A stretch of 64,000 bases of DNA from an uncultured Steroidobacter sp. (GTDB lineage: Bacteria; Pseudomonadota; Gammaproteobacteria; Steroidobacterales; Steroidobacteraceae): contig NZ_CALFXI010000097.1 in the NCBI RefSeq assembly GCF_937958065.1, positions 62,001-126,000 of the forward strand, in the 5' to 3' direction. Made by a program: the position numbers and the translations under genes. Position 1 is the stretch's first letter. Every line of letters starts with the position of its first letter. The notes under the pieces are model-generated. The model saw only the letters and a list, made by a program, of their open reading frames with translations. It made no database searches and was not told where the DNA came from. This document shows, one piece after another, positions 16,789-25,165 of the stretch.

Positions 16789-18162
16789 TCACGCCACCTC
16801 CCGGCTATGTTCGAGCGCACGCCGATAGTGCGGCAACGACGAGAACAGCAGTAGCGCCGCGCCAGCAGCGCTGGTCGCGCAAACGACAGCGAGAGACACG
16901 CCCACTTTGGACGCATCGCCAAACACGCGATCGGTCACGAGCGCGACGACGGTCGGCGCCGCACCGAGTCCGATCACGGACAGCACGAACAGATACAAGG
17001 AAGCGACGATGCCTCGCATGCGGTTGGGCGTGGCGAGTTGCAGCGCAGCTGCCGACATGGCTTGCGGCAAGCTATAAAAGAAGGTGCCGCCGGCCGCGGC
17101 CACCAGCGCGCCGTAGAAGCCCGGCATCAAGGGCAAAGCGGCAGTGAACACGGTCAATGCGATGCTGGCGATCGCGGCGGTACGAATCGAGCTGTCGATG
17201 TGGCCTCGGCGCGCCAGCCAACGATCCACGAAGGGACCACTGAGCACGCCGGCGGATCCCATGATCAGCACGAGCACGCCGTATTGCAGTCCCACCGTGG
17301 TCGGATTCGCTCCGTGCGCCCGCATCAGGAATGCCGGTATCCACGCAGGCAGCGCATACAGCACGATCACGATCAACGCCATGCCCAGATAGAAGCGCAC
17401 GTAGAACGCCCGCCCCTGCCACAGGAAGGCCATCACTTCCCGAATCGAGAACTTGCGATCATGCGTGCCGGCCGCATTGTGCGTGCCCCGCATCGGCTCA
17501 CGGATGGTCAGCAACACCAGCGCGAGGATCACGCCCGGCAGTCCGATGATCACGAAGGTCAGCTGCCAGGGCTCCAAGCCCGCGAGCATCGGCAACGTCT
17601 CGCGCAATCCGCCCATGGAACCGATGACCATGCCGCCGGCGATCATCGCCAGCCCGCCGCCAATGTACGGCCCCATCAAGTAGATGCTCATGGCTCGCGG
17701 CAGCCGCTCGCGATTGAAGTAGTCCGCGATCAAGGACCACGCCGCTGGGGCGAGCGACGCTTCGGCCGCGCCGACCGCAACCCGCGCCAGGAACAGCTGC
17801 CAGTAGTTCTCGGCCAGACCACACGCGGCAGAGAACACGCTCCACGTCGCGATCCCTGCCACGAGGATGTTGCGGCGATTGGCGACATCGGCCCAGCGGC
17901 CAAACAGCGGCGAGAACACGATGTACGAGCCCATGAAGGCAATGCCCTGCAAGAGGCTCAGCTGCGTGTCGGTCAACAGCAGGTCGCGCTTGATGTCCTC
18001 CACCAGCAGGTTGAGCACCTGCCGGTCGATGAACGCGACGGTGTACGCGAACGTGAGCAGGAACAGTACATACCACGCATAGTTGCCGCTCTGGGCGTGC
18101 GCCGGAATACGCGAGCTGACGGCGCTGTCAGCGAGGCTGTCGGAGGGGGTCACGGAGCTCAA
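16789..18162 (-). CDS. MFS transporter
   Basis: A polytopic major-facilitator protein (457 aa from TTG 18162) with about 12 helices. Typical signature loops are FSPLFGRWADVANRRNILVA between helices 2 and 3, and FVDRWLARRGHIDSS in the second half. The opening DRQVLNLLVEDIKRDL resembles Spinster/anion-type carriers found with aromatic and terpenoid catabolic genes. It probably moves the substrate or an organic-acid intermediate across the inner membrane. TTG 18162 has AGGA about 8 nt upstream; a GTG at 18192 is possible but lies at or before the predicted transcription start. It is divergent from the epoxide hydrolase, sharing operator copy 2. Confidence 0.88.
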   Translation of the reverse strand: MSSVTPSDSLADSAVSSRIPAHAQSGNYAWYVLFLLTFAYTVAFIDRQVLNLLVEDIKRDLLLTDTQLSLLQGIAFMGSYIVFSPLFGRWADVANRRNILVAGIATWSVFSAACGLAENYWQLFLARVAVGAAEASLAPAAWSLIADYFNRERLPRAMSIYLMGPYIGGGLAMIAGGMVIGSMGGLRETLPMLAGLEPWQLTFVIIGLPGVILALVLLTIREPMRGTHNAAGTHDRKFSIREVMAFLWQGRAFYVRFYLGMALIVIVLYALPAWIPAFLMRAHGANPTTVGLQYGVLVLIMGSAGVLSGPFVDRWLARRGHIDSSIRTAAIASIALTVFTAALPLMPGFYGALVAAAGGTFFYSLPQAMSAAALQLATPNRMRGIVASLYLFVLSVIGLGAAPTVVALVTDRVFGDASKVGVSLAVVCATSAAGAALLLFSSLPHYRRALEHSREVA

Positions 18163-18218
18163 TGCACGATCCTGCTGTCCCGATCGAGCCACACTGCCGC
18201 CCGGCCGCGTCGGGGTCT

Positions 18219-18234
18219 TCTATCTTTCGATAGG
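18219..18234. promoter_or_regulatory. Palindromic operator, copy 2
   Basis: TCTATCTTTCGATAGG lies in the 106-bp space between the divergent MFS and epoxide hydrolase genes. CTATC and GATAG are inverted repeats around TTTC. Plus direction: CATGGT (18257-18262) is centred 33 bp away and 6 nt before the hydrolase ATG. Minus direction: CAGTGT (18196-18191) is centred 33 bp away. Confidence 0.7.
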
Positions 18235-18268
18235 CAACAGGGGCTCGGGGGTGCGGCATGGTTGCTTC

Positions 18269-19408
18269 ATGCCCCAGCCGGTGACCATCCACTTTGCAGA
18301 CCAGGCGCTGAGCGATCTGCGCGCGCGGCTGGCGAGCACGCGCTGGCCCGACCAGCCCGAAGCTGCGGCCGACTGGCGACAGGGCACCGATCTCGGCTAT
18401 CTCAAATCGCTGGTCGATTACTGGCGCGACGGTTACGACTGGCGCAAGCGGGAGCGAGCGCTGAACCAGCTGCACCATTTCAGCGTGCCGCTGGCCGGCA
18501 TCGACCTGCACTACATCCATGAGCGAGGCGTCGGCCCGGCCCCCATGCCGCTGCTGCTGCTGCATGGCTGGCCCGGCTCCATCCTGGAATTCACACGTCT
18601 CCTGCCGCTGCTGACGGATCCGGCGCGCTTCGGCGGCGATGCTCGCGATGCCTTCAGCGTCGTCGTTCCCTCTCTGCCGGGCTATGGATTGTCATTCCGT
18701 CCGGGTCAGCCTCGCTGCGACCTCGCAGCGATCGCCGACATCATGGCGACGTTGATGCAACGAGTGCTCGGTTACTCTCGCTTCGGTACGCACGGCGGCG
18801 ACTGGGGCGCCCATGTCGCGACTCGACTCGCCCACGCTCACGCCGAATTGCTGGCGGGGATTCACTTGACGATGCTCATCCTGCCTCGCCCTTCGGAACC
18901 TGCCGATGACCAGGAGCGCGAATACGCCAGCGAAGTCGCTCGCTGGAACCGCGACGACGCCGGCTACGCGATCATTCAAGGAACGCGGCCCCAGACGCTC
19001 GCGTATGGATTGAGCGATTCGCCGGTGGGATTGGCGGCCTGGCTCGTGGAGAAGTTTCGCGAATGGAGCGATTGCGACGGCGCGGTCGAGCGACGCTTCG
19101 ACCGCGACAGCCTGCTCGACAACATCACCTGGTATTGGCTGACCGGTTGCATCAACGGCTCCTTCGGCCTGTATCACTCCTTGCGTCAAGGCCGCACTGC
19201 TCTGCCCAAGGGAGCGCGGGTCGATCTGCCGACCGGGCATGCCCGATTCCCCGCCGGTTCGATTCATGCGCCCCGCTCGCTGGCCGAGCGCACTTATAAC
19301 ATTCAACGTTGGACGGTCCTGGACGCCGGCGGTCACTTCCCCGCGTGGGAAGAACCGGAGGCCCTGGCCGCCGACATCCGCGAATTCTTCCGACCCTTGC
19401 GCACGTGA
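18269..19408 (+). CDS. Epoxide hydrolase (EHN + alpha/beta hydrolase)
   Basis: A 379-aa enzyme of the microsomal/juvenile-hormone epoxide hydrolase type, which opens epoxides to vicinal diols. The EHN lid domain covers about residues 4-110 (TRWPDQPEAAADWRQGTDLG). The oxyanion motif HGWPG is at 99-103, the nucleophile Asp178 is in HGGDWGAHVA, and the general-base His356 is in DAGGHFPAWEEP. It begins a three-gene plus-strand unit (hydrolase, alpha/beta hydrolase, enoyl-CoA hydratase) and overlaps the next gene by 4 nt (GTGA). No Shine-Dalgarno precedes the ATG, consistent with a leaderless mRNA from the operator-2 promoter. Confidence 0.92.
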   Translation: MPQPVTIHFADQALSDLRARLASTRWPDQPEAAADWRQGTDLGYLKSLVDYWRDGYDWRKRERALNQLHHFSVPLAGIDLHYIHERGVGPAPMPLLLLHGWPGSILEFTRLLPLLTDPARFGGDARDAFSVVVPSLPGYGLSFRPGQPRCDLAAIADIMATLMQRVLGYSRFGTHGGDWGAHVATRLAHAHAELLAGIHLTMLILPRPSEPADDQEREYASEVARWNRDDAGYAIIQGTRPQTLAYGLSDSPVGLAAWLVEKFREWSDCDGAVERRFDRDSLLDNITWYWLTGCINGSFGLYHSLRQGRTALPKGARVDLPTGHARFPAGSIHAPRSLAERTYNIQRWTVLDAGGHFPAWEEPEALAADIREFFRPLRT

Positions 19409-20235
19409 TCACGCAGAAGCTTCAGGGACATGGTTTACAGATGACGGCCGACGTCGGCGGCGCCCCGGGCTCGCCCGCCGTCGTGTTGCTTCATGGTGGC
19501 GGTCAGACTCGACACGCCTGGGGTTCCACGGCTCGCGCACTCGTCGAGGCAGGGTTCTACGTCGTGTCACTGGACCTGCGCGGTCATGGTGACAGCGATT
19601 GGGACGCGCACGGCGATTATTCCCTCGATCTGCAAGTGGAAGATCTTCGCTCGGTGCTGCGGCAGATTCCCGGCAAGCCCGCCATCGTCGGCGCCTCCCT
19701 CGGCGGTTTCGTCGCATTGCTGACCATTGGCGAAACGCCCGAGCAGATCGCGCGTCAACTGGTGCTCGTCGATGTCACTCCGATGGTCGATCCGGCTGGC
19801 GAGGAACGCATCTTCGCTTTCATGCAAGGCTATCCACGCGGCTTTGCCAGCGTGGACGAAGCGGCCGACGCCGTCGCCGCTTACCTGCCGCATCGACCGC
19901 GCCCCGCCAGCACTTCGGGCTTGCAACGCAATCTGCGCTTGCGCGCGGATGGACGCTACTACTGGCACTGGGACCCGAGACTGTTCGACAAGCTTCACGC
20001 TAGCCCGCAGTTGCAATTGCAACGGTACGAGGCGGCGGCGCGGAATGTGCGCGTGCCGACCTTGCTAGTACGAGGTCAACGCAGCGAGTTAGTAACACCG
20101 GAGAACGTCCGCCACTTCCTCGGTCTGATTCCCAGTGCGAAGTACGTGGACGTTGCCGGCGCTGGTCACATGGTCGCGGGCGATCGCAACGATGCCTTCA
20201 GCGCCGCCGTGCTGTCGTTCCTGCAAGATTCATGA
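19405..20235 (+). CDS. Alpha/beta hydrolase
   Basis: A 276-aa alpha/beta-hydrolase fold protein starting at a GTG that overlaps the epoxide hydrolase stop (GTGA). HGGGQTRHAW forms the oxyanion loop, DLRGHGDSDW is the conserved strand-turn, the nucleophile Ser98 is in VGASLGGFVAL, and the base His is in GAGHMVAGDRND. It could cleave an ester, lactone or carbon-carbon bond (meta-cleavage-type hydrolases have this fold) in the shared pathway. The exact reaction is not readable from sequence. Confidence 0.88.
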   Translation: MITQKLQGHGLQMTADVGGAPGSPAVVLLHGGGQTRHAWGSTARALVEAGFYVVSLDLRGHGDSDWDAHGDYSLDLQVEDLRSVLRQIPGKPAIVGASLGGFVALLTIGETPEQIARQLVLVDVTPMVDPAGEERIFAFMQGYPRGFASVDEAADAVAAYLPHRPRPASTSGLQRNLRLRADGRYYWHWDPRLFDKLHASPQLQLQRYEAAARNVRVPTLLVRGQRSELVTPENVRHFLGLIPSAKYVDVAGAGHMVAGDRNDAFSAAVLSFLQDS

Positions 20236-20242
20236 TTTCGCC

Positions 20243-21025
20243 ATGAGCATAGATAACTCCGTCGAGCGCCGCGTCGGTCAGATCAAGATCGTTCCCCATG
20301 ATGCGGTCACGTTGCTGCAGATCGATCGCGTCGAAAAACACAATGCGCTCACAGCCGAGTTCTGGGGCGACCTGCGCCGCGTACTCGATGAGCTCTGCAA
20401 CGACGGGCGCACGCGTGCCATCGTGCTTACCGGCGCCGGTGACAAAGCATTCTGCGCGGGCGGCGATATCGCCGGCTTCGCGACGCTGACCACCCTCGAG
20501 AGCAAGCGCGCCTATCAGATCGATGCAATGAACGGCTTCGCCGCGCTCGAAACCTGTCCCCTGCCAGTGATTGCAGCCGTGAATGGTTTGGCTCTCGGCG
20601 GCGGCTGCGAATTGACGCTTGCGTGTGACATCGTGCTCGCCTCGGACCGCGCCGTGTTCGGGATGCCGGAAGCTGCACTCGGGTTGGTGCCGGGATATGG
20701 AGTGTTGCGAGCGCCCCATGTCATCGGCAGGCAGATGACGAAGTTGATGGTGATGGCCGGTGAGCGACTCGATGCGCAGCAGGCGCTGCAAGCCGGCTTG
20801 GTTCAGCGGGTGGTCGCACATGAACAGTTGCTGGCGACGGCGTTGGAGCTGGCTGCCAAGGTTGCGGAGAATCCCTCCCTCACCCTTGCCGTCGGCAAGG
20901 GCCTGATCAATCGCGGCATCGACCGCGCCGAGTTCGACTACTCCGTCGAGGCACTGACGGTCCTGCAAGCTTCGGCGGAAACGTCACAGCGCGTTCAGAG
21001 CTTCATAGATCGAAAAAGAAGATAG
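20243..21025 (+). CDS. Enoyl-CoA hydratase/isomerase (crotonase family)
   Basis: A 260-aa crotonase-fold enzyme. Oxyanion-hole and catalytic segments are visible: KHNALTAEFW, GAGDKAFCAGGDIAGFA, NGLALGGGCELTLACDIVLA and GMPEAALGLVPGYG (catalytic Glu). It would hydrate or isomerise an enoyl-CoA in the pathway. The ATG 20243 lies 7 bp after the alpha/beta hydrolase stop. It is the last catabolic gene before the interrupting cassette-like region. Confidence 0.93.
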   Translation: MSIDNSVERRVGQIKIVPHDAVTLLQIDRVEKHNALTAEFWGDLRRVLDELCNDGRTRAIVLTGAGDKAFCAGGDIAGFATLTTLESKRAYQIDAMNGFAALETCPLPVIAAVNGLALGGGCELTLACDIVLASDRAVFGMPEAALGLVPGYGVLRAPHVIGRQMTKLMVMAGERLDAQQALQAGLVQRVVAHEQLLATALELAAKVAENPSLTLAVGKGLINRGIDRAEFDYSVEALTVLQASAETSQRVQSFIDRKRR

Positions 21026-21273
21026 CCGGACGCGGAGCCTCCGAGGGGAGCGATTCGACCTGTCGGCCGCAGCCTGGGGCCAGCCGCCCAACGCAGCTCG
21101 ACTTCCGACGAGTCAGTCCACATAAGCCCCAGTGTGGGCATCCCGATGACCCTGCAAGATTGACGCTACCGGCGATACGGCACTATCTTCATTGCCGGAT
21201 GGAGCCGGCTGCGGCCGCATGTCCGCGCGAAATGCCCGATAAGCGCATCAAGTCCTGAAGAGATCGGACGAAA

Positions 21274-21477
21274 ATGATAAGCAGAGCTGGGCCGATTCGG
21301 GGGATACACCAGAACATCAGCATGTTCCCGCAGCCGGTAGTGCCACCTTGGAAGCGTCGCTTGGCGGTCCTGTTTGCCTTGGCGGATCTGGGTGCCCTGG
21401 CCTATGGACTGCTTGTTCCCGTACGGCCGACGCTCGGAAACCCATGCGCCGCTGACGAGTGGCGTTCGGCGGAATGA
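21274..21477 (+). CDS. Doubtful small membrane ORF (67 aa)
   Basis: The reading frame contains one plausible membrane span (RLAVLFALADLGALAYGLLV) preceded by PPWKRR. A shorter form could start at Met17. A weak GAGATCGGA precedes the first ATG. Part of the N-terminus is encoded by the short repeat also found at 23257, which argues against the longer form. No family was recognised. Confidence 0.25.
   Translation: MISRAGPIRGIHQNISMFPQPVVPPWKRRLAVLFALADLGALAYGLLVPVRPTLGNPCAADEWRSAE
21285..21309 (+). repeat. Short intergenic repeat, copy A
   Basis: GAGCTGGGCCGATTCGGGG followed by ATACAC is matched at 23257-23282 with two substitutions and one extra G. In both copies a TGATAA lies shortly upstream. 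It may mark junctions of inserted segments. Confidence 0.5.
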
Positions 21478-21607
21478 AGATGAAGCAGGTAACGACGCGT
21501 GTTGTTGAACAGCGCATCCGAAACAGGATCATGGACGCATAACGAGCGATTGCAACGAATCGGGCGCGAAGACCGGCCCTCCGAATGAACCGCAGCAGTG
21601 GACAACT

Positions 21608-21961
21608 ATGACAGAACTTTCATCGGTGGCTTTGGTGGCTCTTTTCGCCGCGCAGATTGTCGGCACTGTGACTTACTTGTTCCTGGTCGGCCGGTTGTTC
21701 GGCAGACTCGAGAGGGAGCATGCGGTCGTCCATGAGTCGCTCGGCAGTCCGTCGCTGTTTCTGAACAATTCCATTCAAAACAATGCGCGCTTTCTTCGCT
21801 GGCTCTGGCGAAAAGAGTTCGAGGAGCTTGACGATCCGGAGTCAGTGGCATCAGCCCGAGTTGTTCGAACGCTGCTCATAACACTCTCCGTGAATTTTGC
21901 CGCGCTCTTGTTGGTGTTTTTCGGTTCAGGTGTCGCTTTCCATCAGACAACGGGAGTGTGA
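21608..21961 (+). CDS. Small two-helix membrane protein (UspB-like topology)
   Basis: A 117-aa protein with an N-terminal helix (VALVALFAAQIVGTVTYLFL), a cytoplasmic middle with SLGSPSLFLNNSIQNNARFL and a C-terminal helix (TLLITLSVNFAALLLVFFGS). The layout and the 'LGSPSLF' middle resemble small UspB-like stress membrane proteins, but the similarity was judged by eye. It starts at ATG 21608 with no strong Shine-Dalgarno. It is the first of several single, same-strand, unrelated small genes. Confidence 0.6.
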   Translation: MTELSSVALVALFAAQIVGTVTYLFLVGRLFGRLEREHAVVHESLGSPSLFLNNSIQNNARFLRWLWRKEFEELDDPESVASARVVRTLLITLSVNFAALLLVFFGSGVAFHQTTGV

Positions 21962-22217
21962 TTGCATCAAGGAAGGACGGAGCACCATCAGTACCAGCAG
22001 GTGACCTCATGGACGTGATTCACAACATACCGAGACTCGTGCAGACCGGGACCGTTGCCCCGTCGGATGCCTGCACGAGAGTTTCTTTCGAGCTTATGAC
22101 AGGAACCGGTCGGCCGTGAACCACGGCTCCATGTGCAACACTTTCGACGGTGGGTTAGGCAAACAATGGAGGTCTCGCCGGTAGCGGCGCAGGCGAGGAC
22201 ACGGAGGAAGGAAAGCG

Positions 22218-22781
22218 GTGAGCGCCGATGGAACCATGCTGTATGCGCTGATCGTGGGCTGCGAGATTGCCTTCTGGATTGTCCTCCTCGCCGGGCTGGC
22301 CGCCCGGTACCTGTTGCGCTGGCCTCGAGTCAGCCGGTCATTTCTACTATCCGTGCCTTTGATTGACGTCGCGCTCCTGGCATTTACAGTGATGGACTTG
22401 CGGGGCGGAGCCAACGCGACGTTCGCGCACGGACTGGCGACTGCGTACGTCGGCTTTACCCTTGCGTTTGGTCCAATGCTGGTCCGCTGGACCGACCAGC
22501 GATTCGCGTACAAGTTCGCTGGCGGGCCACCACCCGCCAAAGCTCCGCAACGTGGCTGGGCCGGCGTCGCCTACGAGCTCAAGCTCTGGGCTCGTTGCCT
22601 CCTGGCCGTCTTCATCATCTACCTGCTTGTGTTCGCCATGATCGCCTTCGTGGGCGAGCCAAGCAGGACGCAGGCGCTGGAAACCTGGTATCGGATCCCA
22701 CTGGGTACGGCGTGCTTCTGGTTTATCTTTGGGCCGTTATGGCAGCTGGTCTTCTTCAAGCGTGACTCCAATGCAACGTAG
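22218..22781 (+). CDS. Four-helix hypothetical membrane protein
   Basis: A 187-aa protein from a GTG preceded by GGAGGAAGG, a strong ribosome-binding site. Four hydrophobic segments are seen (IVGCEIAFWIVLLAGLAARY; LLSVPLIDVALLAFTVMDLR; LATAYVGFTLAFGPMLVRW; CLLAVFIIYLLVFAMIAFVG). The motif RWTDQRFAYKFAGGPPPAK is a feature of a membrane-protein family I recall mainly from actinobacteria, which would fit horizontal acquisition. The function is unknown. Confidence 0.7.
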   Translation: MSADGTMLYALIVGCEIAFWIVLLAGLAARYLLRWPRVSRSFLLSVPLIDVALLAFTVMDLRGGANATFAHGLATAYVGFTLAFGPMLVRWTDQRFAYKFAGGPPPAKAPQRGWAGVAYELKLWARCLLAVFIIYLLVFAMIAFVGEPSRTQALETWYRIPLGTACFWFIFGPLWQLVFFKRDSNAT

Positions 22782-22942
22782 TGCCGCGGGCGCTCCCCTG
22801 CGCTACTAAGCGCATAACACCTTCGGCCGCCCGACTCCGCCATGCGCCACATGAAGGCAGCTAACACCGCGTGGAGTCGCGCGCAACGCGCGCCAGACCC
22901 GCGGAACGTGATAAGGTGCAGAGCGAGCAATAGGAGCCAGCC

Positions 22943-23143
22943 ATGAACCGAGTCTTTACCTGGAAAGTATTGAGCCTCGCCGTCGGACTATTTCTGTCTG
23001 CCGGAGTCATTTGCTTGGTTGCCGGCAACACCGGCATGGCATCAGCGCTGTTCGTTGTCGCTGCCTTTGAAGGATTGCTCGGAGCAGCTGTAGTTGGAGT
23101 TGTTCGCGCTCGGCATAAAGGAAGACATCCGGCTACGCCTTGA
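22943..23143 (+). CDS. Small two-helix membrane protein (66 aa)
   Basis: ATG 22943 is preceded by TAGGAG with good spacing. The 66-aa product has two closely spaced helices (VLSLAVGLFLSAGVICLVAG and ALFVVAAFEGLLGAAVVGVV) and a basic tail ARHKGRH. No family was recognised. The 161-bp gap before it contains a GC-rich hairpin (GCGCG-CAA-CGCGC near 22886) that could end the previous transcript. Confidence 0.5.
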   Translation: MNRVFTWKVLSLAVGLFLSAGVICLVAGNTGMASALFVVAAFEGLLGAAVVGVVRARHKGRHPATP

Positions 23144-23256
23144 GCGTTTCAGCGCCGCCTGACGCGCACTTAGAACCTCTCCAGCAAGCGGCGGACGCAG
23201 CCAAGAGATCAGCGACGAGCGCCTTCGAACCAAACCCATGCTGATAACTTCTCCGC

Positions 23257-23282
23257 GAGCCGGGCTGATTCGGGGGATACAC
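23257..23282 (+). repeat. Short intergenic repeat, copy B
   Basis: GAGCCGGGCTGATTCGGGGG followed by ATACAC is the near copy of the segment at 21285-21309. It lies 96 bp upstream of the 172-aa hypothetical gene. Confidence 0.5.
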
Positions 23283-23377
23283 GGCAGTATCGCGGTGGGC
23301 AGAAGGTCGGCGCGGTACAGAGCTGCCGGCTTCGGCGGTCTAGATGGGATTTAGCACAGGCAAGGCAGACTACGGAC

Positions 23378-23896
23378 ATGCTCGACGGCTTCTTCGTTAT
23401 CGGGTCTTGGCGAACTGACTCCAGAAACATGGTGGTCCGCCTCGTTCCCGATCATTTTGAAGCCAGTCTCTCGGACCCAGTCGTGACGATCGCCATCAAT
23501 GAGGTACAGGATGCACAGGAATGCGATCTGGCCCTGCTGCGCCTGAAAGGCGAACTGATAGTCGACCTGGAAGTATCCGAAGGTGTCGCGACAATCTTTG
23601 CCGAACGTGACGACGAACCCGCATCGCTGCGCGGAAGTGTCGTATCTGTGACCCGCGGTCCATATTCGGCCGAAGACCTGAGTCGCATCATCCAGCAGAA
23701 GGATGCGGAACTGAGCCGCTGTCACGAGCAGCTCCGGGTGTACCGCTCGATCATCGAGGGTACTGAGGAATTTGTGTCAGAGTTGATTCGAAGAGCAGAG
23801 ATCAAGCGCGAGCTCACTTCGCGCAATTCCGCGCCGCTGACGCTTGAAATGGATGTGCTGCACCGTGTGCTACGTCGAATCCGCGAGCCCGAATAA
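23378..23896 (+). CDS. Hypothetical protein with C-terminal coiled coil (172 aa)
   Basis: I do not recognise this protein. Residues 1-85 look like a compact beta-rich domain (SWRTDSRNMVVRLVPDHFEA, CDLALLRLKGELIVDLEVSE). Residues 98-170 are helical and heptad-like (LSRIIQQKDAELSRCHEQLR, IRRAEIKRELTSR), suggesting oligomerisation. There is no signal peptide or membrane segment. The stop codon TAA lies inside the attC-like fold at 23887-23946, as is common for integron cassette genes. It is acidic and cytoplasmic. Confidence 0.55.
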   Translation: MLDGFFVIGSWRTDSRNMVVRLVPDHFEASLSDPVVTIAINEVQDAQECDLALLRLKGELIVDLEVSEGVATIFAERDDEPASLRGSVVSVTRGPYSAEDLSRIIQQKDAELSRCHEQLRVYRSIIEGTEEFVSELIRRAEIKRELTSRNSAPLTLEMDVLHRVLRRIREPE

Positions 23897-23946
23897 TTTG
23901 CTGCACGCGACACGGAAACCCGCCTGCGTGAGCAATGGCGTTAGGC
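23887..23946 (+). repeat. attC-like imperfect inverted repeat
   Basis: The segment ends in GCGTTAGGC, whose GTTAGGC fits the integron core site GTTRRRY. Upstream, TTGC-tgc-ACGC (23898-23908) pairs with GCGT-ga-GCAA (23926-23935), a two-block stem with an asymmetric internal loop as in attC L sites. The opposite core should be RYYYAAC but reads GCCCGAA (23887-23893), so the match is incomplete. No integrase gene is in the window. Confidence 0.3.
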
Positions 23947-23954
23947 ATCAAGAG

Positions 23955-24179
23955 ATGCCGGGGGTGCCACGAACCATCTTCTTGAGTGTCAGCGTTGTCG
24001 CGATGCTCTTACTTGCTCCGCGGGCAGAATTTAACATTCGGCACTCCAGCTGGAGGATGCAGCTGGAGCATCGAGTCCGCCCCCCTCTCCCCGATCGCCA
24101 CAGGCCAAAGCCGCCCACCTGGCGCCCCGAACCTCACCCTGGCCCCATTGTCGGATCCGCGCGAGTTGAAACGTCCTAG
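23955..24179 (+). CDS. Doubtful small exported ORF (74 aa)
   Basis: From ATG 23955 a hydrophobic start resembling a signal peptide (TIFLSVSVVAMLLLAPRA) leads into a proline/arginine-rich stretch (RPPLPDRHRPKPPTWRPEPH). Arginine/proline richness in GC-rich DNA is often an artefact, so this may be non-coding. It occupies most of the 321-bp space between the 172-aa gene and the SRPBCC gene; otherwise I see nothing there beyond the attC-like repeat. Confidence 0.2.
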   Translation: MPGVPRTIFLSVSVVAMLLLAPRAEFNIRHSSWRMQLEHRVRPPLPDRHRPKPPTWRPEPHPGPIVGSARVETS

Positions 24180-24217
24180 CCCAGAGCGACTTTCTCGACA
24201 ACCCGGCGGAGCAACTC

Positions 24218-24673
24218 ATGCCAGCACTCAAACGACTTCAGTGGTCAATCGACATTGCCGCACCGGCCTCCAAGGTCTACCAGATGCTGGTCGGGCCCGA
24301 GAGCTACAAGGAGTGGACGTCCGCCTTTGGTGACGGCTTGTACTTCGAAGGCTCGTGGCAGAGCGGCCAGCGGATTCGCTTCTTGACTCCGGACGGGCAC
24401 GGGGTGGTCTCGGAGATTGCCGAGAACCGTCCGAACGAGTTCCTCTCGATCCGGCATCTCGGCTACATTGACGACAATGGCGTCGAGGACACCAGTAGCG
24501 AAGCCATCCGCGCCTGGGCGCCAGCGTACGAAAACTACACTTTCACGGCGACGCCGGAAGGAACGAAGCTCACTGTCGACCAGGACATGACGGACGATTT
24601 CGCGAGCATGCCGGAAGCCTGGCCCACGGCGCTGGGCAAACTGAAAGCGCTATGCGAGAACAGCGCTCAGTGA
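24218..24673 (+). CDS. SRPBCC (START/AHSA1-like) domain protein
   Basis: A 151-aa single-domain protein with the helix-grip fold pattern: an N-terminal strand QWSIDIAAPASKVYQMLVG, the middle EGSWQSGQRIRFLTPDGHG, and a C-terminal helix FASMPEAWPTALGKLKALCE. Such proteins bind hydrophobic ligands or act as stress-related lipid-binding proteins. GGAG lies 7 nt before the ATG. AGCGCT repeats at 24662 and 24688 could form a small hairpin around the stop. Confidence 0.8.
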   Translation: MPALKRLQWSIDIAAPASKVYQMLVGPESYKEWTSAFGDGLYFEGSWQSGQRIRFLTPDGHGVVSEIAENRPNEFLSIRHLGYIDDNGVEDTSSEAIRAWAPAYENYTFTATPEGTKLTVDQDMTDDFASMPEAWPTALGKLKALCENSAQ

Positions 24674-24773
24674 TGCTGGTCAGCGTTAGCGCTTGGGTAT
24701 CGAACACCGATCGAGCTCCGGCCAAGCCGCACTCGTCATCACCCTCTTCGTCGACCTCTAAAGGACGTGCACC

Positions 24774-25115
24774 ATGGCCAAGTACCTGATCTCCTTCCCC
24801 AGCGCGGCGATGGTCGTACCCGACGGCGAGTTCGACGCGGTAGTCCGCGACTCGCACGCTGTGATCGACGAAGCGAAGGCCGCCGGCGTGTATGTCTTCG
24901 GTGGCGGCATCGACGAAAGCGTCCCACCCGTGCTCGTCTCGGCTGACGGCAAGGTCGCTGAGGGCGGCTATCCCTGGGCGCCCCCACTCAACGGCGGCTT
25001 CACCGTGTTGGAGCTGCCCTCGCGTGAGGACGCCATCGCGTGGGCCGCGCGCCTCGCTAAAGCCTGTCGTTGTGCCCAGGAGCTGCGCGTCTTCGGCTTC
25101 GACCCGCAGTCCTAA
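24774..25115 (+). CDS. YCII-family protein
   Basis: A 113-aa protein beginning MAKYLISFPSAAMVVP, with the ferredoxin-like YCII pattern (DSHAVIDEAKAAGVYVFGGG; GGFTVLELPSREDAIAWAAR) ending in ELRVFGFDPQ. YCII proteins are small dimeric enzymes or binding proteins of poorly known role, often near sigma factors. AAAGGA lies 8-9 nt upstream of the ATG. It is the last gene of the cassette-like region and converges with the catabolic minus-strand operon. Confidence 0.8.
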   Translation: MAKYLISFPSAAMVVPDGEFDAVVRDSHAVIDEAKAAGVYVFGGGIDESVPPVLVSADGKVAEGGYPWAPPLNGGFTVLELPSREDAIAWAARLAKACRCAQELRVFGFDPQS

Positions 25116-25165
25116 GAGCAGCGCAGAAATAGTCCCGGAAAATGCCACTGACGGCGCTGAGCGAT

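Larger units (their letters stand above)
21026..21607. other. Gene-poor stretch at the start of the cassette-like region
   Basis: 582 bases between the enoyl-CoA hydratase and the 117-aa membrane protein. I see one doubtful small ORF (21274-21477) and one copy of a short repeat (21285-21309). No terminator with a T run, tRNA or recombinase gene was seen. The stretch differs in feel from the tightly packed catabolic operons on either side. Confidence 0.5.

Noticed and set aside
14903..16828. 641-aa plus-strand open frame opposite the second TonB receptor
   Set aside because: Antisense shadow of the receptor, no recognisable domains.
22154..22160. GTTAGGC before the 187-aa gene as an integron core site
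   Set aside because: No partner inverse core or flanking stem was found within 150 bp; only the copy at 23940 has a supporting fold.
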